Of a stretch of DNA of 64,000 bases, positions 52,638 to 62,502 are shown in pieces. The position numbers were made by a program, and so were the translations under genes. Source of the stretch: Spirosoma taeanense (GTDB lineage: Bacteria; Bacteroidota; Bacteroidia; Cytophagales; Spirosomataceae); assembly GCF_013127955.1 (NCBI RefSeq), contig NZ_CP053435.1:1674001-1738000 (forward strand). Direction: 5' to 3'. The notes below the pieces were generated by a model, which saw only the letters and a list, made by a program, of their open reading frames with translations, was not told the origin of the DNA and made no database searches. Numbering within the stretch: position 1 is the stretch's first letter; the number at the start of each line of letters is the position of its first letter.

Positions 52638-55046
52638 TCACCGCGCCAGCATGAGCGACCCGCGCAGGGGCTCAGTATCGGGCGACAGTTTCAATACGTA
52701 AAGATACATCCCGGCGGGCAAAGGTACGCCATTGTACTGTCCATCGAAGGGAATCAGGTACCCACTGCGGGAATAATAAACGACCTCGCCCCATCGGCTG
52801 AAGATGGTTATCTGCGCCTGCGGAAACGACTCAATCCCGGGTAGTTTCCAGGTGTCGTTCATCTGGTCGTTGTTGGGCGTAAAGGCGTCTGGAATACTCA
52901 GGCGTGACTGAAGCAAAATGCGTACGGAGGCCTCGCCCGTGCAGCCCGACGCGTCTTTTACCCGGATGGTGTAGGTAGTGTCGTTCTGCGGGAAGGTGAC
53001 CGTTACGGTAGCCTGCAGGGGATTACTAAGCCAGACGGTCGGTGTCCAGCTATAGGTGAAGGGTGCTGTGCCGTTCACGACAGGTTCCAGCGTAACAATC
53101 CCCTGTTTGCTGGTAACAATCCGGCCTGGCAACTGTACGGTGGGCGGCTGATTGACCCGAACAATTCGCTGGGTGGCATCGCCGGGGCAGCCGTTGGTAG
53201 CCGGGGCTGCGTAGGTGATGCGGTGCACACCCAGACCTGCCGTTTTCGGGTCGAACGACGAGCCGCTAACGCCCGGCCCGCTGAAGACCCCGCCCGCCGG
53301 GGAGCCGCGCAGACTGACAACTGAACTAGCCGAACCGCAGAGCGGAGGAATGGAGTCCAGCGTTGGTTTCTGGCGCGTCTGTACCGTAATGGTCAGCGGA
53401 CTTGAACTGCCCCGGCAGCCGTTGGCATCGGTGACCGTAACCGAATAGATACCCGCCAGTTTGGCCGAGTAGGTCGGGCTAACTGCACCGGGAAGCTGCG
53501 CACCGTTGTAAAACCATTGATAGGTTGCACCGCCCGCGGCCGTCAGCCGGAGCGAGTCTCGTTCGCAGAGAACGTTGCTGGGGTTGGCCGAACTGACGGT
53601 AGCAGTCGGGCTGCTGGCCTGCGTCAACGTAATGGCGTCGGTCTGGGTAACGCAGCCGGTGGTGTTATCCTTTACACTGGCGTAGTATTCTCCCGGTTTC
53701 GAAACGGTCTGCGTATTGCTGTTCAGGCCGGAGATTACCGTCTCGTTCCAATACCAGGTATAGGTAGCGGGCAACTCAGGCGCTTTCAGGACGAGGGCGT
53801 CGGAGCCGGGGCAGAGTGCTGTTTTGGCTGGTCGCTCGAGCCTAATGGGCTGATTGAACGACCGAACTGTCAGCGACCGCGATGTATTCGGCTGGCCGCA
53901 GTTGCTGGTAAACGAGTTGACAACCGTGTAAACGCCCACGGCCGTTACGCTCAGCGTTGGCGACGTAGCGCCGGGAATGGCCACGCCGTCTTTCTGCCAC
54001 TGGTACTTCCAACTGGCGTTCTGTTCGGCCTGGAGGGTCAGGCTATTGTTATTGCATAGAATCCCTTCAACGGCCGTAGTCGGATAATTGGCGATGGTAG
54101 CATTGGGAACCGGAGGTTTTTCGGGCGGGCAGTCGATCGCAACCAACTGATAATCCTGGCGAACTTCCCCAATTTTCTGGCCGCTACGGTACTCCTCTAC
54201 TTTCACGGAAAAAGTAAAGCGTCCTACGCTGGTAGGCGTTAGGGTTAACAGACCAGTTGTCCGGTCTAATTGTACCGCCGGACTACCCGGAATAGGATTC
54301 GTTGCGGAAAAGCCAGTTGCAAATTGCGTTTCGGGAAACGGCCCCGGAATCAGGCCATTTGAAATCAGATTGCTACCTGCTGTTACGTTGCCTTTAAGGG
54401 GCGAAGTGAGCGAATACCGGAGTTCATTTCCATCAGGGTCAGTGGCCGCACAGGAGAACGTAAATGGCCGGTTAATGCACATAAAATCTGCTTTGATTGG
54501 CAGAAAGGCGGGCGACGAATTGGTACTGGTTGCACCACTCATGGGCGGAAATTCGAGGTAGTACGTAAAGCCTGCGCGGTCGGGCAGGGCAGGGTAGCGC
54601 AAATTCGTAATGCCGTTGCTGCGGCAGCAGTCCTGATTGGAAACGTAATAGCCCTCAGAATCATTGTATTTACCAGGGTCGAGCCGCACTTCACGCTCAT
54701 ATTCCACAATACCCCAGTTGGTTGATTGAGTACTGCCCGTACAGGCGGTGTTATTAACCGGAACACGGGGGAGACTAGTCCTATTGGTGCTTGACGCGTT
54801 GGCGAACAGGGAGTCAATCCGCTGGTTGTCACGCTTTTGAAAAATGACGAACAGAAGCTGGGGTGTAATGCTTTGCGTACCGCGATCCAGGTCGTAATAG
54901 TACGTCAGTTTTATTCGATAATGACCCGGCTCCTGATTAACGTTGGTCATCTGCATATGCCCGCCGACGATGTGATCTGCGTTCGCCGGTCGCATGGACA
55001 ACGCAAGCAACACAAAGATTCCGCAAAGACGTAGAAACCAGTTCAT
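52638..55046 (-). CDS. secreted Ig/PKD-repeat protein with gliding-motility (CHU_C) C-terminal domain
   Basis: An N-terminal signal peptide (MNWFLRLCGIFVLLALSMRPANA) is followed by an N-terminal domain (~25-320) with unpaired Cys-rich segments, then several Ig/PKD-like repeats with YQWQKDGVAIPGA- and YTWYWNETVI-like cores. The C-terminal ~90 residues match the gliding-motility-associated (T9SS type B) domain: AFTPNNDQMNDTWKLPGIE, ITIFSRWGEVVY, YNGVPLPAGMYLYVLKL. The protein is therefore expected to be exported through T9SS and displayed or released. Its biological role is otherwise unknown. Length is 802 residues. It probably ends at the hairpin just downstream. Confidence 0.88.
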   Translation of the reverse strand: MNWFLRLCGIFVLLALSMRPANADHIVGGHMQMTNVNQEPGHYRIKLTYYYDLDRGTQSITPQLLFVIFQKRDNQRIDSLFANASSTNRTSLPRVPVNNTACTGSTQSTNWGIVEYEREVRLDPGKYNDSEGYYVSNQDCCRSNGITNLRYPALPDRAGFTYYLEFPPMSGATSTNSSPAFLPIKADFMCINRPFTFSCAATDPDGNELRYSLTSPLKGNVTAGSNLISNGLIPGPFPETQFATGFSATNPIPGSPAVQLDRTTGLLTLTPTSVGRFTFSVKVEEYRSGQKIGEVRQDYQLVAIDCPPEKPPVPNATIANYPTTAVEGILCNNNSLTLQAEQNASWKYQWQKDGVAIPGATSPTLSVTAVGVYTVVNSFTSNCGQPNTSRSLTVRSFNQPIRLERPAKTALCPGSDALVLKAPELPATYTWYWNETVISGLNSNTQTVSKPGEYYASVKDNTTGCVTQTDAITLTQASSPTATVSSANPSNVLCERDSLRLTAAGGATYQWFYNGAQLPGAVSPTYSAKLAGIYSVTVTDANGCRGSSSPLTITVQTRQKPTLDSIPPLCGSASSVVSLRGSPAGGVFSGPGVSGSSFDPKTAGLGVHRITYAAPATNGCPGDATQRIVRVNQPPTVQLPGRIVTSKQGIVTLEPVVNGTAPFTYSWTPTVWLSNPLQATVTVTFPQNDTTYTIRVKDASGCTGEASVRILLQSRLSIPDAFTPNNDQMNDTWKLPGIESFPQAQITIFSRWGEVVYYSRSGYLIPFDGQYNGVPLPAGMYLYVLKLSPDTEPLRGSLMLAR

Positions 55047-55204
55047 TCGGAGATATAATTGGATAAAATTTTGATCAATAGCTTTTTAGATTGCAGAAAG
55101 CCTGATCTCGGTGTTTGAATTTACGCAGATTGCCCTACCTATACGCTTAAATCAACGGAGCGGCCCGTACTCCCTGTTGAATATCTATTGAACGGTTAGC
55201 TAAG

Positions 55205-55240
55205 CAAAAAGCCGCCTGAGATCGTCAGAGCGGCTTTTTG
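55205..55240 (-). terminator. terminator of the LysM lytic transglycosylase gene
   Basis: An 11-bp stem (55205-55215 with 55230-55240) ends in a run of five A/T pairs, giving a U-run on the minus transcript. It lies 27 bp beyond the stop of the LysM gene; on the plus strand the tail is also T-rich. Confidence 0.75.
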
Positions 55241-55266
55241 TTACGAAACTTACGTATCAATCAAAC

Positions 55267-57618
55267 TCAAGGTTTCGTTATCCTGATTCGTTGCCCTTCC
55301 TTAACGCCGACGTCGGTCAGGTTATTCCATTCCCGAATCTGCTCAATCGTTACGCCGTATTGCTTCGAAATGCGAAACATAGTCTCGCCTTTCGCGACGG
55401 TATGATACGAGGTTTCAGACTGGGATGAAGCCGGACTCTTTGACGGCGACGAAGGCTGCACCACCCGACCAACGGTCGGTTTTACGGCCAGTTTCTGACC
55501 TGCTTCCAGCACGTTATCGGTCGTCAGGTTATTCAATGTCAGCAGTTCATCAACGGTCAGGCCATAGAGTCTGGCGATGCTGTAATACGTCTGGCCGGGT
55601 TCGACGGTGTGCGAACTCGCAGAACGATTGACTGGCGCTGTTGGCCGGGTCGCTGCCGATACCGAAGGGATAACGGGCTTCGGCTCAGGAGTGGTGGTAA
55701 CAGGCGTTGACGAACGGGTTTCATTCTTTGCACTGGCGGGTGCCGACGAACGGGCCGACGATGGTACAGGCGTAATTGACCCATCGACTTGCTGTTCGCG
55801 GGAACCTTCGTAAGGCGTCCGCTCCGGCTGCGTGGCCGGTGCCGCTTTGGCCGGTTGCCGGCTGGCGTAGGTATCAGGCGTTTTAGCCGGTTTCGGGGCG
55901 GGGTCCCAGGCCGTCTGCGCAGAGGCCGACCTGGCAGCAGGCTGCTCCCGCTCCGGCGTTGTTGCAACGGGTACGGTCGTCGGCTGGGAATCCGGTGTGC
56001 GAACGATCACAACCCGCTGTGAGCCATCGCCCGTAGTGGTTGACCGGCTTGTCGTTACTGGAGCCGGTCGGTTAGCTGGGCGCTCCGATTCCGTAGGAGC
56101 CGCCGTAGCTGGCTGAGACGTACCATCGTTGGGCGTTACGCCCCCACCAACCAGCTTGGGCTGGTATACCTTTCGTTCCGACGCATTGCGCGGAATGTCG
56201 TTCAGGCCAGTCACTGACCGGCTGGAGCCGCTCGGACTGGTTGAGGCAACCTCCGGCCGAGCCGAGGGCGTGGGTGTCTGATCGTAAACGGGCTGGGTCG
56301 GTGAGTTGATAATTTCCACCGGCGTTTTGGCTGGTCGGCGTTCGCGCAGCCACATCACCCGGCCGGTTACCAGTTTCTGCACCCGATCAAGCCGGTTATA
56401 GCGCATCAGCTTCTTGAGCCGGATACCGTAACGCTGCGAAATGCTCCGGGCCGTTTCGTCGTCGCGGACGGTATGATACGGCACCAGGGCTTTCTTCCGC
56501 TTTTTGGCCAGGTAATACACGTCGTTGACAAGGATCGGGTCGCTATCGTTCATGTCGTTATAGCGCAAAAAGCTCGACAGGCTGATTTTCGCCTTACGGG
56601 CCAGCGATGCCGCGTTGTCGCCCGCCTGCGCCTGAATACCGGGCAGGCCGTTAATCTCGTACAGGACCGGATCGTTTTTGCTGCTACGGCCCACTGTTAC
56701 CCGGCGCAGAACCGGAAAGCCAACGTCATTCTGCACAAACTCCGGCGTCTTTTTACCGCTGACGCTGACAATTTTCTGGCGCACATCGTTGATCTGATCG
56801 TTGGGTACCGGCACCGCCATAACATAGGTTTTGTCAACCGGTACGGCTTCGCCAATCACCCAGCGATTGTATTTCCGGAGTTCAAACTCATCGACGCCCA
56901 GCTCTTCCGCAATGGAGCGCATGGACTTGCCCCCCCCGTTCGGGTATTCGAGCAGGGCGAACTGGTTGCTGGCCTGGTGGAATTTCAGGGCGTTTTCAAT
57001 CGCAATTTTGTGCGCGAAAAACCGCAGGATATACCGATCCGTGCGACCGTCGAGGGCGACCTCACGGGCGTAGGACCAGTCGGGCGGAATCAGTTTGGCA
57101 ATACCACCCGCACCGAGGTAGTAGGAATAGAGTGAAGCCACCCAGTTGTTGAACTGAGCGTTACTTTTCTTGAGGTATTTGGCCGCACCGTGGGTTGAGG
57201 CCGTAATGCTTTTACGCTCGTCAATCTCATCATCAACGCGCAGACCGTAGCCCGTGGCCGTCTCGCGTTTGAACTGCCAGTAGCCTACCGCAGCAGAGGA
57301 CGAAACCGCGTCGGGCGTGAGTGAGCTTTCCTGCACGGCAAGGTATTTGAAGTCGGTGGGAACGTCTTCGTCGATCAGGATAGCTTCGATCATCGGAAAA
57401 TACAACGCCACCCGGTCGAGCTTGGCGGTCCAGTACTGGCGGTTGGCCAGCAGCGCATTAACATCCTGCTGAACGATACGTCGGGCGTCGGGGTCCAGCC
57501 GCACCAGGATGTCGGCGAAGGTTACCTGCTCCGGCACGAGCGGCACCGACGATTGCGCCCGGCTAACGAAGCCAATGAGGAGAAAAAGGAGAGTTAGGGA
57601 ATACGTTAGTTTCTTCAT
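55267..57618 (-). CDS. LysM lytic transglycosylase (MltD-like)
   Basis: The secreted enzyme cleaves peptidoglycan glycan strands. A signal peptide (MKKLTYSLTLLFLLIGFVSRAQ) is followed by a transglycosylase domain with the catalytic Glu97 in AVQESSLTPDAVSSSAAVGYWQF. Residues ~395-440 hold a first LysM, a long Ser/Thr/Pro/Arg-rich linker follows (~445-665), and two C-terminal LysM modules (~668-714 and ~737-783) begin SHTVEPGQTYYSIARLYG and YHTVAKGETMFRISKQYG. ATG 57618 gives 783 residues and the best signal peptide. It ends in a terminator and is followed by no partner gene. Confidence 0.92.
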   Translation of the reverse strand: MKKLTYSLTLLFLLIGFVSRAQSSVPLVPEQVTFADILVRLDPDARRIVQQDVNALLANRQYWTAKLDRVALYFPMIEAILIDEDVPTDFKYLAVQESSLTPDAVSSSAAVGYWQFKRETATGYGLRVDDEIDERKSITASTHGAAKYLKKSNAQFNNWVASLYSYYLGAGGIAKLIPPDWSYAREVALDGRTDRYILRFFAHKIAIENALKFHQASNQFALLEYPNGGGKSMRSIAEELGVDEFELRKYNRWVIGEAVPVDKTYVMAVPVPNDQINDVRQKIVSVSGKKTPEFVQNDVGFPVLRRVTVGRSSKNDPVLYEINGLPGIQAQAGDNAASLARKAKISLSSFLRYNDMNDSDPILVNDVYYLAKKRKKALVPYHTVRDDETARSISQRYGIRLKKLMRYNRLDRVQKLVTGRVMWLRERRPAKTPVEIINSPTQPVYDQTPTPSARPEVASTSPSGSSRSVTGLNDIPRNASERKVYQPKLVGGGVTPNDGTSQPATAAPTESERPANRPAPVTTSRSTTTGDGSQRVVIVRTPDSQPTTVPVATTPEREQPAARSASAQTAWDPAPKPAKTPDTYASRQPAKAAPATQPERTPYEGSREQQVDGSITPVPSSARSSAPASAKNETRSSTPVTTTPEPKPVIPSVSAATRPTAPVNRSASSHTVEPGQTYYSIARLYGLTVDELLTLNNLTTDNVLEAGQKLAVKPTVGRVVQPSSPSKSPASSQSETSYHTVAKGETMFRISKQYGVTIEQIREWNNLTDVGVKEGQRIRITKP

Positions 57619-57667
57619 AAGGTACACGTAAGGAAATAAGCCGCATCAGCGGGCCACAGTCAATATC

Positions 57668-58309
57668 TCACAGTTTGCGGATCATCATAATCCCGTCGCG
57701 GACGGGCAGCAGCACATTTTCGACCCGGGGGTCCTCCTGAATTTTCTGATTAAATGCCAGCACCGCCGTCGTATCCAGATCCGACGATTTGACCGGCGCG
57801 GTGACCTTACCGCTCCACAAGACATTATCGGCCAGAATGAAACCACCCGGCCGCAGCTTGTCGAAGATCAGGTCGAAGTAGAGCGAATTGTTGCGTTTAT
57901 CGGCATCGATAAACACCAGGTCGAACGTCTCGTCAAGCATGGGGATAATCTCGGCAGCCGCACCAATCCGAAACTCAATCCGGTCGTTCAGGGGCGACTG
58001 CTGCCAGTAGGAGCGGGCAAAATCTTCGAGCTCTTCATTATGGTCGATGGTAATCAGCCGACCATCGTCGGTCAGCCCTTCGGCGAGGCACAGGGCCGAA
58101 TAGCCCGTATAGGTGCCGATTTCGAGAATACGTCGGGGGCGAATCATCCACGCGATCATGGACAGCAACCGGCCCTGAAGATGCCCCGACAGCATCCGGG
58201 GCGCCATAACGTGGGCGCGGGTATTTCGGTTGAGCCGACGAAGCAGATCGCTTTCGGGCGAGGTATGCGCTTCGGCGTAGTCGGTAAGGTCGGCGGGCAA
58301 AAAATCCAT
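57668..58309 (-). CDS. SAM-dependent O-methyltransferase
   Basis: The 213-residue class I methyltransferase has the SAM-binding GTYTGYSALCLAEGL, then LITIDHN, VFIDADKRNN with the metal-binding Asp and LADNVLWSGKV. It belongs to the caffeoyl-CoA / catechol O-methyltransferase-like group of bacterial proteins. The substrate is unknown. It is co-oriented with the LysM gene 49 bp downstream but has no obvious functional link. Confidence 0.88.
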   Translation of the reverse strand: MDFLPADLTDYAEAHTSPESDLLRRLNRNTRAHVMAPRMLSGHLQGRLLSMIAWMIRPRRILEIGTYTGYSALCLAEGLTDDGRLITIDHNEELEDFARSYWQQSPLNDRIEFRIGAAAEIIPMLDETFDLVFIDADKRNNSLYFDLIFDKLRPGGFILADNVLWSGKVTAPVKSSDLDTTAVLAFNQKIQEDPRVENVLLPVRDGIMMIRKL

Positions 58310-58402
58310 TCGGCTATTTACCTGAAATCGCCGGAACGTTACAGGTAAGGGCTGGTTTCAGTAAAAGTAACGGATTCATTGTATATAGTGGTAACAAACG
58401 GA

Positions 58403-58855
58403 TCAAATTCGATTCTTCGAATCAATCAGAATAGTGACCGGGCCGTCGTTAACCAGGGCCACTTTCATATCGGCCCCAAATTCGCCGGTCTGAATCGGCT
58501 TGCCCAAATCCGTCGATAGCTGGCTGATCATGGTTTTGTACAGCGGAATGGCGACTTCGGGCCGGGCCGCTTCGATGAAGCTGGGGCGATTCCCTTTTTT
58601 GGTGCTGGCGTGCAGCGTAAACTGACTGATCAGGAGAATCGTACCGTTCACGGCGGCCAGGTCGAGGTTCATCTTGCCATCGGCATCACTGAAAATGCGC
58701 ATCCCAACAATCTTCTTACTAAGCCACTCGACGTCTTCGCGGGTGTCGGTATGCGTAATACCCAGCAGGACGAGAAAACCGGCTTCAATCTGACCGTTCA
58801 CCTGATTATCAATCGTAACGGAAGCCTGCGAAACGCGCTGAATAACGGCAATCAT
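58403..58855 (-). CDS. dtd: D-aminoacyl-tRNA deacylase
   Basis: The enzyme removes D-amino acids (and glycine mischarged on tRNA-Ala) from tRNA. The 150-residue protein from ATG 58855 begins MIAVIQRVSQASVTID, and contains the conserved SQFTLHASTKKGNRPSF motif and the NDGPVTILID motif of the Gly-cisPro proofreading pocket region. The frame starts at 58912, but those extra 19 residues are a poor leader. Length is typical. It is the last gene of ordinary housekeeping character before the accessory region. Confidence 0.93.
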   Translation of the reverse strand: MIAVIQRVSQASVTIDNQVNGQIEAGFLVLLGITHTDTREDVEWLSKKIVGMRIFSDADGKMNLDLAAVNGTILLISQFTLHASTKKGNRPSFIEAARPEVAIPLYKTMISQLSTDLGKPIQTGEFGADMKVALVNDGPVTILIDSKNRI

Positions 58856-58918
58856 GAATAAACGGGAAGTAAAGGAGCTAATATGATGCACCAAAAATAG
58901 GGAGAAGATCACTACTTA

Positions 58919-59184
58919 TAGGCTTTGTTGCATGGCTCTTGTAAGGTAGCCCCCTGAATGCAAATAGCACTGGAATGGCGAACTTTGAGATTGTCAAACC
59001 TCCAAAGTTACCGTCTGACGGCTTCCAGTGCTATGCAATAACTACACTTTTTACCCAAGTCGACAACCAGGCTCCGAAAGCCGAAAAAGGAACCCAGAAG
59101 CCAAAACTGCCTAAAGATAAATACCGACTCACTAACTGGGCTGATAGGTATGGTCCTAACAACCCGGACACGATACTTACTTAA
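58919..59184 (+). mobile_element. possible IS transposase remnant
   Basis: Bases from 58919 (GGCTTTGTTGCATGGC) resemble IS terminal repeats. A short frame (58975-59184) encodes KDKYRLTNWADRYGPN, which looks like the KYRVTNW-type N-terminus of an IS4/IS5-like transposase that loses the pattern after NWAD. No further transposase sequence follows. It is best read as a degraded relic; the evidence is weak. Confidence 0.35.
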
Positions 59185-59213
59185 CTCCGTGTTTGAGTTT
59201 TTAGGACCATACC
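59147..59213. repeat. imperfect stem-loop with 13-bp perfect arms
   Basis: Arms 59147-59159 and 59201-59213 are exact reverse complements; the sequence between them forms a weaker additional stem. It lies immediately after the transposase-like relic, in a non-coding gap. Confidence 0.55.
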
Positions 59214-59454
59214 AATTATGCTTTGCAGCGTGCTTTGGACTCTACTCCAACCTGGGTTGGAACACATTCAAACTAGATAAGCGTGTGGCAGCGTAGCCCC
59301 TAACGTCTACTCAGATACCTGAAAATGGCGGTTGGAGTTGCCAAATGTTCTGTTATTTACAATCGCGTTCTTCCTCTCTATGCCACTGACCAGATGATAG
59401 TGATCGCTGAGGAGTGAATGGTTTTCGCAGCGGCAAACTTTGGGCTGGCACCTG
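59214..59454. other. intergenic region before the response regulator
   Basis: These 241 bp complete a 599-bp gap (58856-59454) between dtd and the response regulator. Apart from the relic and the stem-loop at 59147-59213, they hold a 7-bp palindrome at 59246-59261. No gene is evident. Confidence 0.5.
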
Positions 59455-59868
59455 CTAGCTCAGTCTTCTGTTAGGCAGCGTAACGTAGGTACTGAACAGG
59501 GTCAACAGGCTGGTCAGCATTTCGATCAGCTTTTTAAAATCAAATGGCTTCACCAGAAACAGATTAGCTCCCGTATTATAAGCACTCTCGATATCAAAAG
59601 GCGCGCTCGACGTCGACATGATGCAAACCGGTATGTTACGAAGCCGGGGGCTAGCTTTAAGCTCTGCCAGAGTTTCGCGTCCATCTTTTATAGGCATGTT
59701 CAGATCAAGAATAATCAGGTCGGGCAAGTGATTCGCTGAATGAAGGTACTGAAGGGCCACTTCGCCGTTCTGAGCTTCCTGTATCTTGTGCTCTTTTCCG
59801 GTCATACTAACGGCATGAGCAAACAATTCCCGATCGGTAGCATCATCATCCACCAACAACAATTCCAT
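59455..59868 (-). CDS. CheY-like single-domain response regulator
   Basis: The 137-residue receiver has the acidic DDD (6-8), the phosphoacceptor Asp55 in ILDLNMP and the Lys of FLVKPFD. No output domain follows, so it acts like CheY or as a Spo0F-type intermediate. It is divergent from a histidine kinase gene, with 60 bp between starts, strongly suggesting the two form a pair. Its target is unknown; a separate output protein must exist. Confidence 0.9.
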   Translation of the reverse strand: MELLLVDDDATDRELFAHAVSMTGKEHKIQEAQNGEVALQYLHSANHLPDLIILDLNMPIKDGRETLAELKASPRLRNIPVCIMSTSSAPFDIESAYNTGANLFLVKPFDFKKLIEMLTSLLTLFSTYVTLPNRRLS

Positions 59869-59928
59869 AAAATCTTTAGTTTAAGGCGTCAGGCAAAGAT
59901 AGACCTTTGAAAGTGCAAACGATGAAAA

Positions 59929-62433
59929 TTGGTAAATTCTAAGGCTGTCGTAATTTTGAACGCGTTAGTTGCCCTCAACATAAATCTTTTCGCTTTGCGC
60001 ACCAAAACCGTTTTTGAATTACTTTACGAAGCCAGTAAAGCAATCACCTCTGAAATCGAACTGCAAAATGTCGTTCAGAAAGTCACTGACATTGGCACCG
60101 AATTAGCTGGTGCCCAGTTCGGAGCCTTCTTCTACAATGTTATCAATCAGAAGGGTGAGTCTCTGGTACTTTACACTATATCGGGTGTAGCCAAGGAAGC
60201 ATTTTCCAAGTTTCCCATGCCCCGTAATACAAAAATTTTTGAGCCCACATTTGCTGCTACCGGTACGGTGCGGTATGATGATGTGACCCAACAGCCCCAC
60301 TACGGAAAGAACCCTCCGCATCAGGGCATGCCCCGGGGACATCTACCCGTCAGGAGCTACCTGGCGGTGCCGGTGGTGTCGCCGTTTACAAAAGAAGCAA
60401 TTGGTGGCCTGTTCTTTGGGCATCCGGAACCCGGTAGGTTTACCGAAGAATCAGAGAAATTAGTGGAGGGTATTGCCGTGCAGGCCGCCATTGCCATTAC
60501 CAATGCCCGCTTGTTTGAGGAAAAGATACATAATGAAACCCGACTGAAAGAGCAGCGGGAACAGTATAAAAGTATTTTTAATGCCATCACCGACTCAGCT
60601 ATTATTTACGATGAAGACGGTACCATTGTAGAGGCTAACCCAACGGCCTGCCAGCTATACGGCTATAACTACGAGGAATTGATTGGCCTGAACGCCAGTC
60701 TGTTTTTCAGAAATCCAGGCGATTTTCAGGCGCTAAAGGAAATCGCTTTATCGGGGAGAGAATATGCCGGAGTCCATGACCGGATCCGGAAGGATGGTAG
60801 CCTGATTTCGGTGGAATACAAAGGATTACGGTTTATTTTCAAAGACAGCCCCCATGTTCTTTCCGTTTCCCGAGAAGCGGCTCTGCAACGGCAAACCAAA
60901 GAAGCCCTGCAAAAAGATGAATCGCTGGCACACATCATTACCAGTACTTCGCCGGTAACACTTTGGATGACAGACAGCGGAGGGCAAACCATCTACATCA
61001 ATCAAACCTGGGTAGACTGGGTGGGGGGCAGCCGGGAGTCGCACCTGGAAAACCGGTGGCTGAATGCAGTCCTGCCTGAGGACAGAGAACGGGTGGCGAG
61101 TGCTTTTGACAAGGCCTTCCTGAACCGCCGGCTGTTTTCGACCGAATTCCGCATCCACCGAAAGAATGGTGAAATACGCTGGTGTTTTTCAAACGGCAGT
61201 CCCTACTACAAGGAAGATGGTAGCTTTGGCGGCTATGCAGGTTCTATTTCCGATACCACCGACAGGAAAGCCGCCGAACAAAAACTGGCCAGCCAGAATA
61301 CCCTGATCAACACCATCACGAACAATACGCAGCAGGCATTATTCCTGATGAACGACCAGCAGGTCTGCACCTACATGAATCCGGCCGCTGAACAGATGAG
61401 CGGCTTTAAAATGGAAGAGGTGCGGGATAAACCACTGCATTATTACGTGCATCACACACATCCGGACGGCAGCCACTTTCCGATTGAAGATTGCCTGATC
61501 GACAGGGCTTTGCCAACGAAGGCTCAAACCAAAGGAGAAGAAGTTTTTGTACACAAAGACGGTCATTTTTACCCTGTAGCTTTTACTGCCAGCCCCATTG
61601 TAGAAAACGGAGTGCCGATTGGAACCGTGATTGAAGTGAGGGATACGACCGAAGAAAAACGAATTGAAGAGGCCCTGCGCAACAAGGAAAAGCAGGCCAT
61701 GCAAATGCTGGAGGAAAAGGTAAAAGAACGAACCCAGGCCCTTGAGAAAACCAACTTCGAACTGCTACGGTTTACCAGCATCGCTTCACACGACCTCAAA
61801 GAGCCCGCCCGGAAGATCTCTATTTTCAGCAAGATGCTGCAGGACAGGCTTGATAACAACCTGGACGAAATCTCGGACAGGCACCTCCATAAAATCATAC
61901 AGTCCTCCGACCGTATGGTGCTGCTGATTGACGATCTGCTTACTCTTTCCCGTCTTTCCAACACCCAGCGGCAGGTTGAGAAGGTAGACCTGAATCAGGT
62001 CATTAACGAAGTGATCAATAGTCTGGAGATACCGATACAGGAGCAAAATGCCCAGATAAAGCTGGAAAATCTTCCGGTCGTGACCTGTGTGGCCATTCAG
62101 ATGGAGCAGGTGTTTCAGAATCTGATTAGCAATTCCCTGAAATTTTCGCATAAGCAGCGTTCAGCCTTCATTCACATTAGCGGTGAGGACAGCTGGCTAA
62201 ACGGAAAAGAGGCCGTTACCATACTTTACAGGGACAACGGTATTGGCTTTCGATCTGACCAGGCAGAAAAAATATTTGATATTTTTTACCGCCTACACAA
62301 CAAGGAGGAGTTTGAAGGCACGGGCATTGGGTTGGCCATCGTCAAAAAAATTATCGATACGCATCAGGGGACAATACGTGCAGAAGGAAAGGTAGGCGAG
62401 GGCGCTTGCTTTGAAATAACACTGCCGAAGTAA
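59929..62433 (+). CDS. GAF-PAS sensor histidine kinase
   Basis: The domains in order are GAF (~30-195, FELLYEASKAITSEIEL...), three PAS modules (~210-310, 335-455 and ~470-590), a coiled coil, HisKA with the phosphorylated His621 in ASHDLKEPARK, and an HATPase_c (~680-830; NLISNSLKFSHKQR, DNGIGF, GTGIGLAIVKK). It has no transmembrane segment, so it is soluble. The reading frame lacks an ATG before the GAF: only TTG at 59929, 59956 and 59995 are available, and the ATG at 59922 is out of frame or closes at once. The true start is therefore uncertain. The divergent CheY-like gene is the likely partner. Confidence 0.88.
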   Translation: MVNSKAVVILNALVALNINLFALRTKTVFELLYEASKAITSEIELQNVVQKVTDIGTELAGAQFGAFFYNVINQKGESLVLYTISGVAKEAFSKFPMPRNTKIFEPTFAATGTVRYDDVTQQPHYGKNPPHQGMPRGHLPVRSYLAVPVVSPFTKEAIGGLFFGHPEPGRFTEESEKLVEGIAVQAAIAITNARLFEEKIHNETRLKEQREQYKSIFNAITDSAIIYDEDGTIVEANPTACQLYGYNYEELIGLNASLFFRNPGDFQALKEIALSGREYAGVHDRIRKDGSLISVEYKGLRFIFKDSPHVLSVSREAALQRQTKEALQKDESLAHIITSTSPVTLWMTDSGGQTIYINQTWVDWVGGSRESHLENRWLNAVLPEDRERVASAFDKAFLNRRLFSTEFRIHRKNGEIRWCFSNGSPYYKEDGSFGGYAGSISDTTDRKAAEQKLASQNTLINTITNNTQQALFLMNDQQVCTYMNPAAEQMSGFKMEEVRDKPLHYYVHHTHPDGSHFPIEDCLIDRALPTKAQTKGEEVFVHKDGHFYPVAFTASPIVENGVPIGTVIEVRDTTEEKRIEEALRNKEKQAMQMLEEKVKERTQALEKTNFELLRFTSIASHDLKEPARKISIFSKMLQDRLDNNLDEISDRHLHKIIQSSDRMVLLIDDLLTLSRLSNTQRQVEKVDLNQVINEVINSLEIPIQEQNAQIKLENLPVVTCVAIQMEQVFQNLISNSLKFSHKQRSAFIHISGEDSWLNGKEAVTILYRDNGIGFRSDQAEKIFDIFYRLHNKEEFEGTGIGLAIVKKIIDTHQGTIRAEGKVGEGACFEITLPK

Positions 62434-62502
62434 ATGCACGCTCAGCACTTTCTGGTTTTATGTCGCTGATGCAGATGAACAGAACCTGAACGTTAAAATC
62501 AG

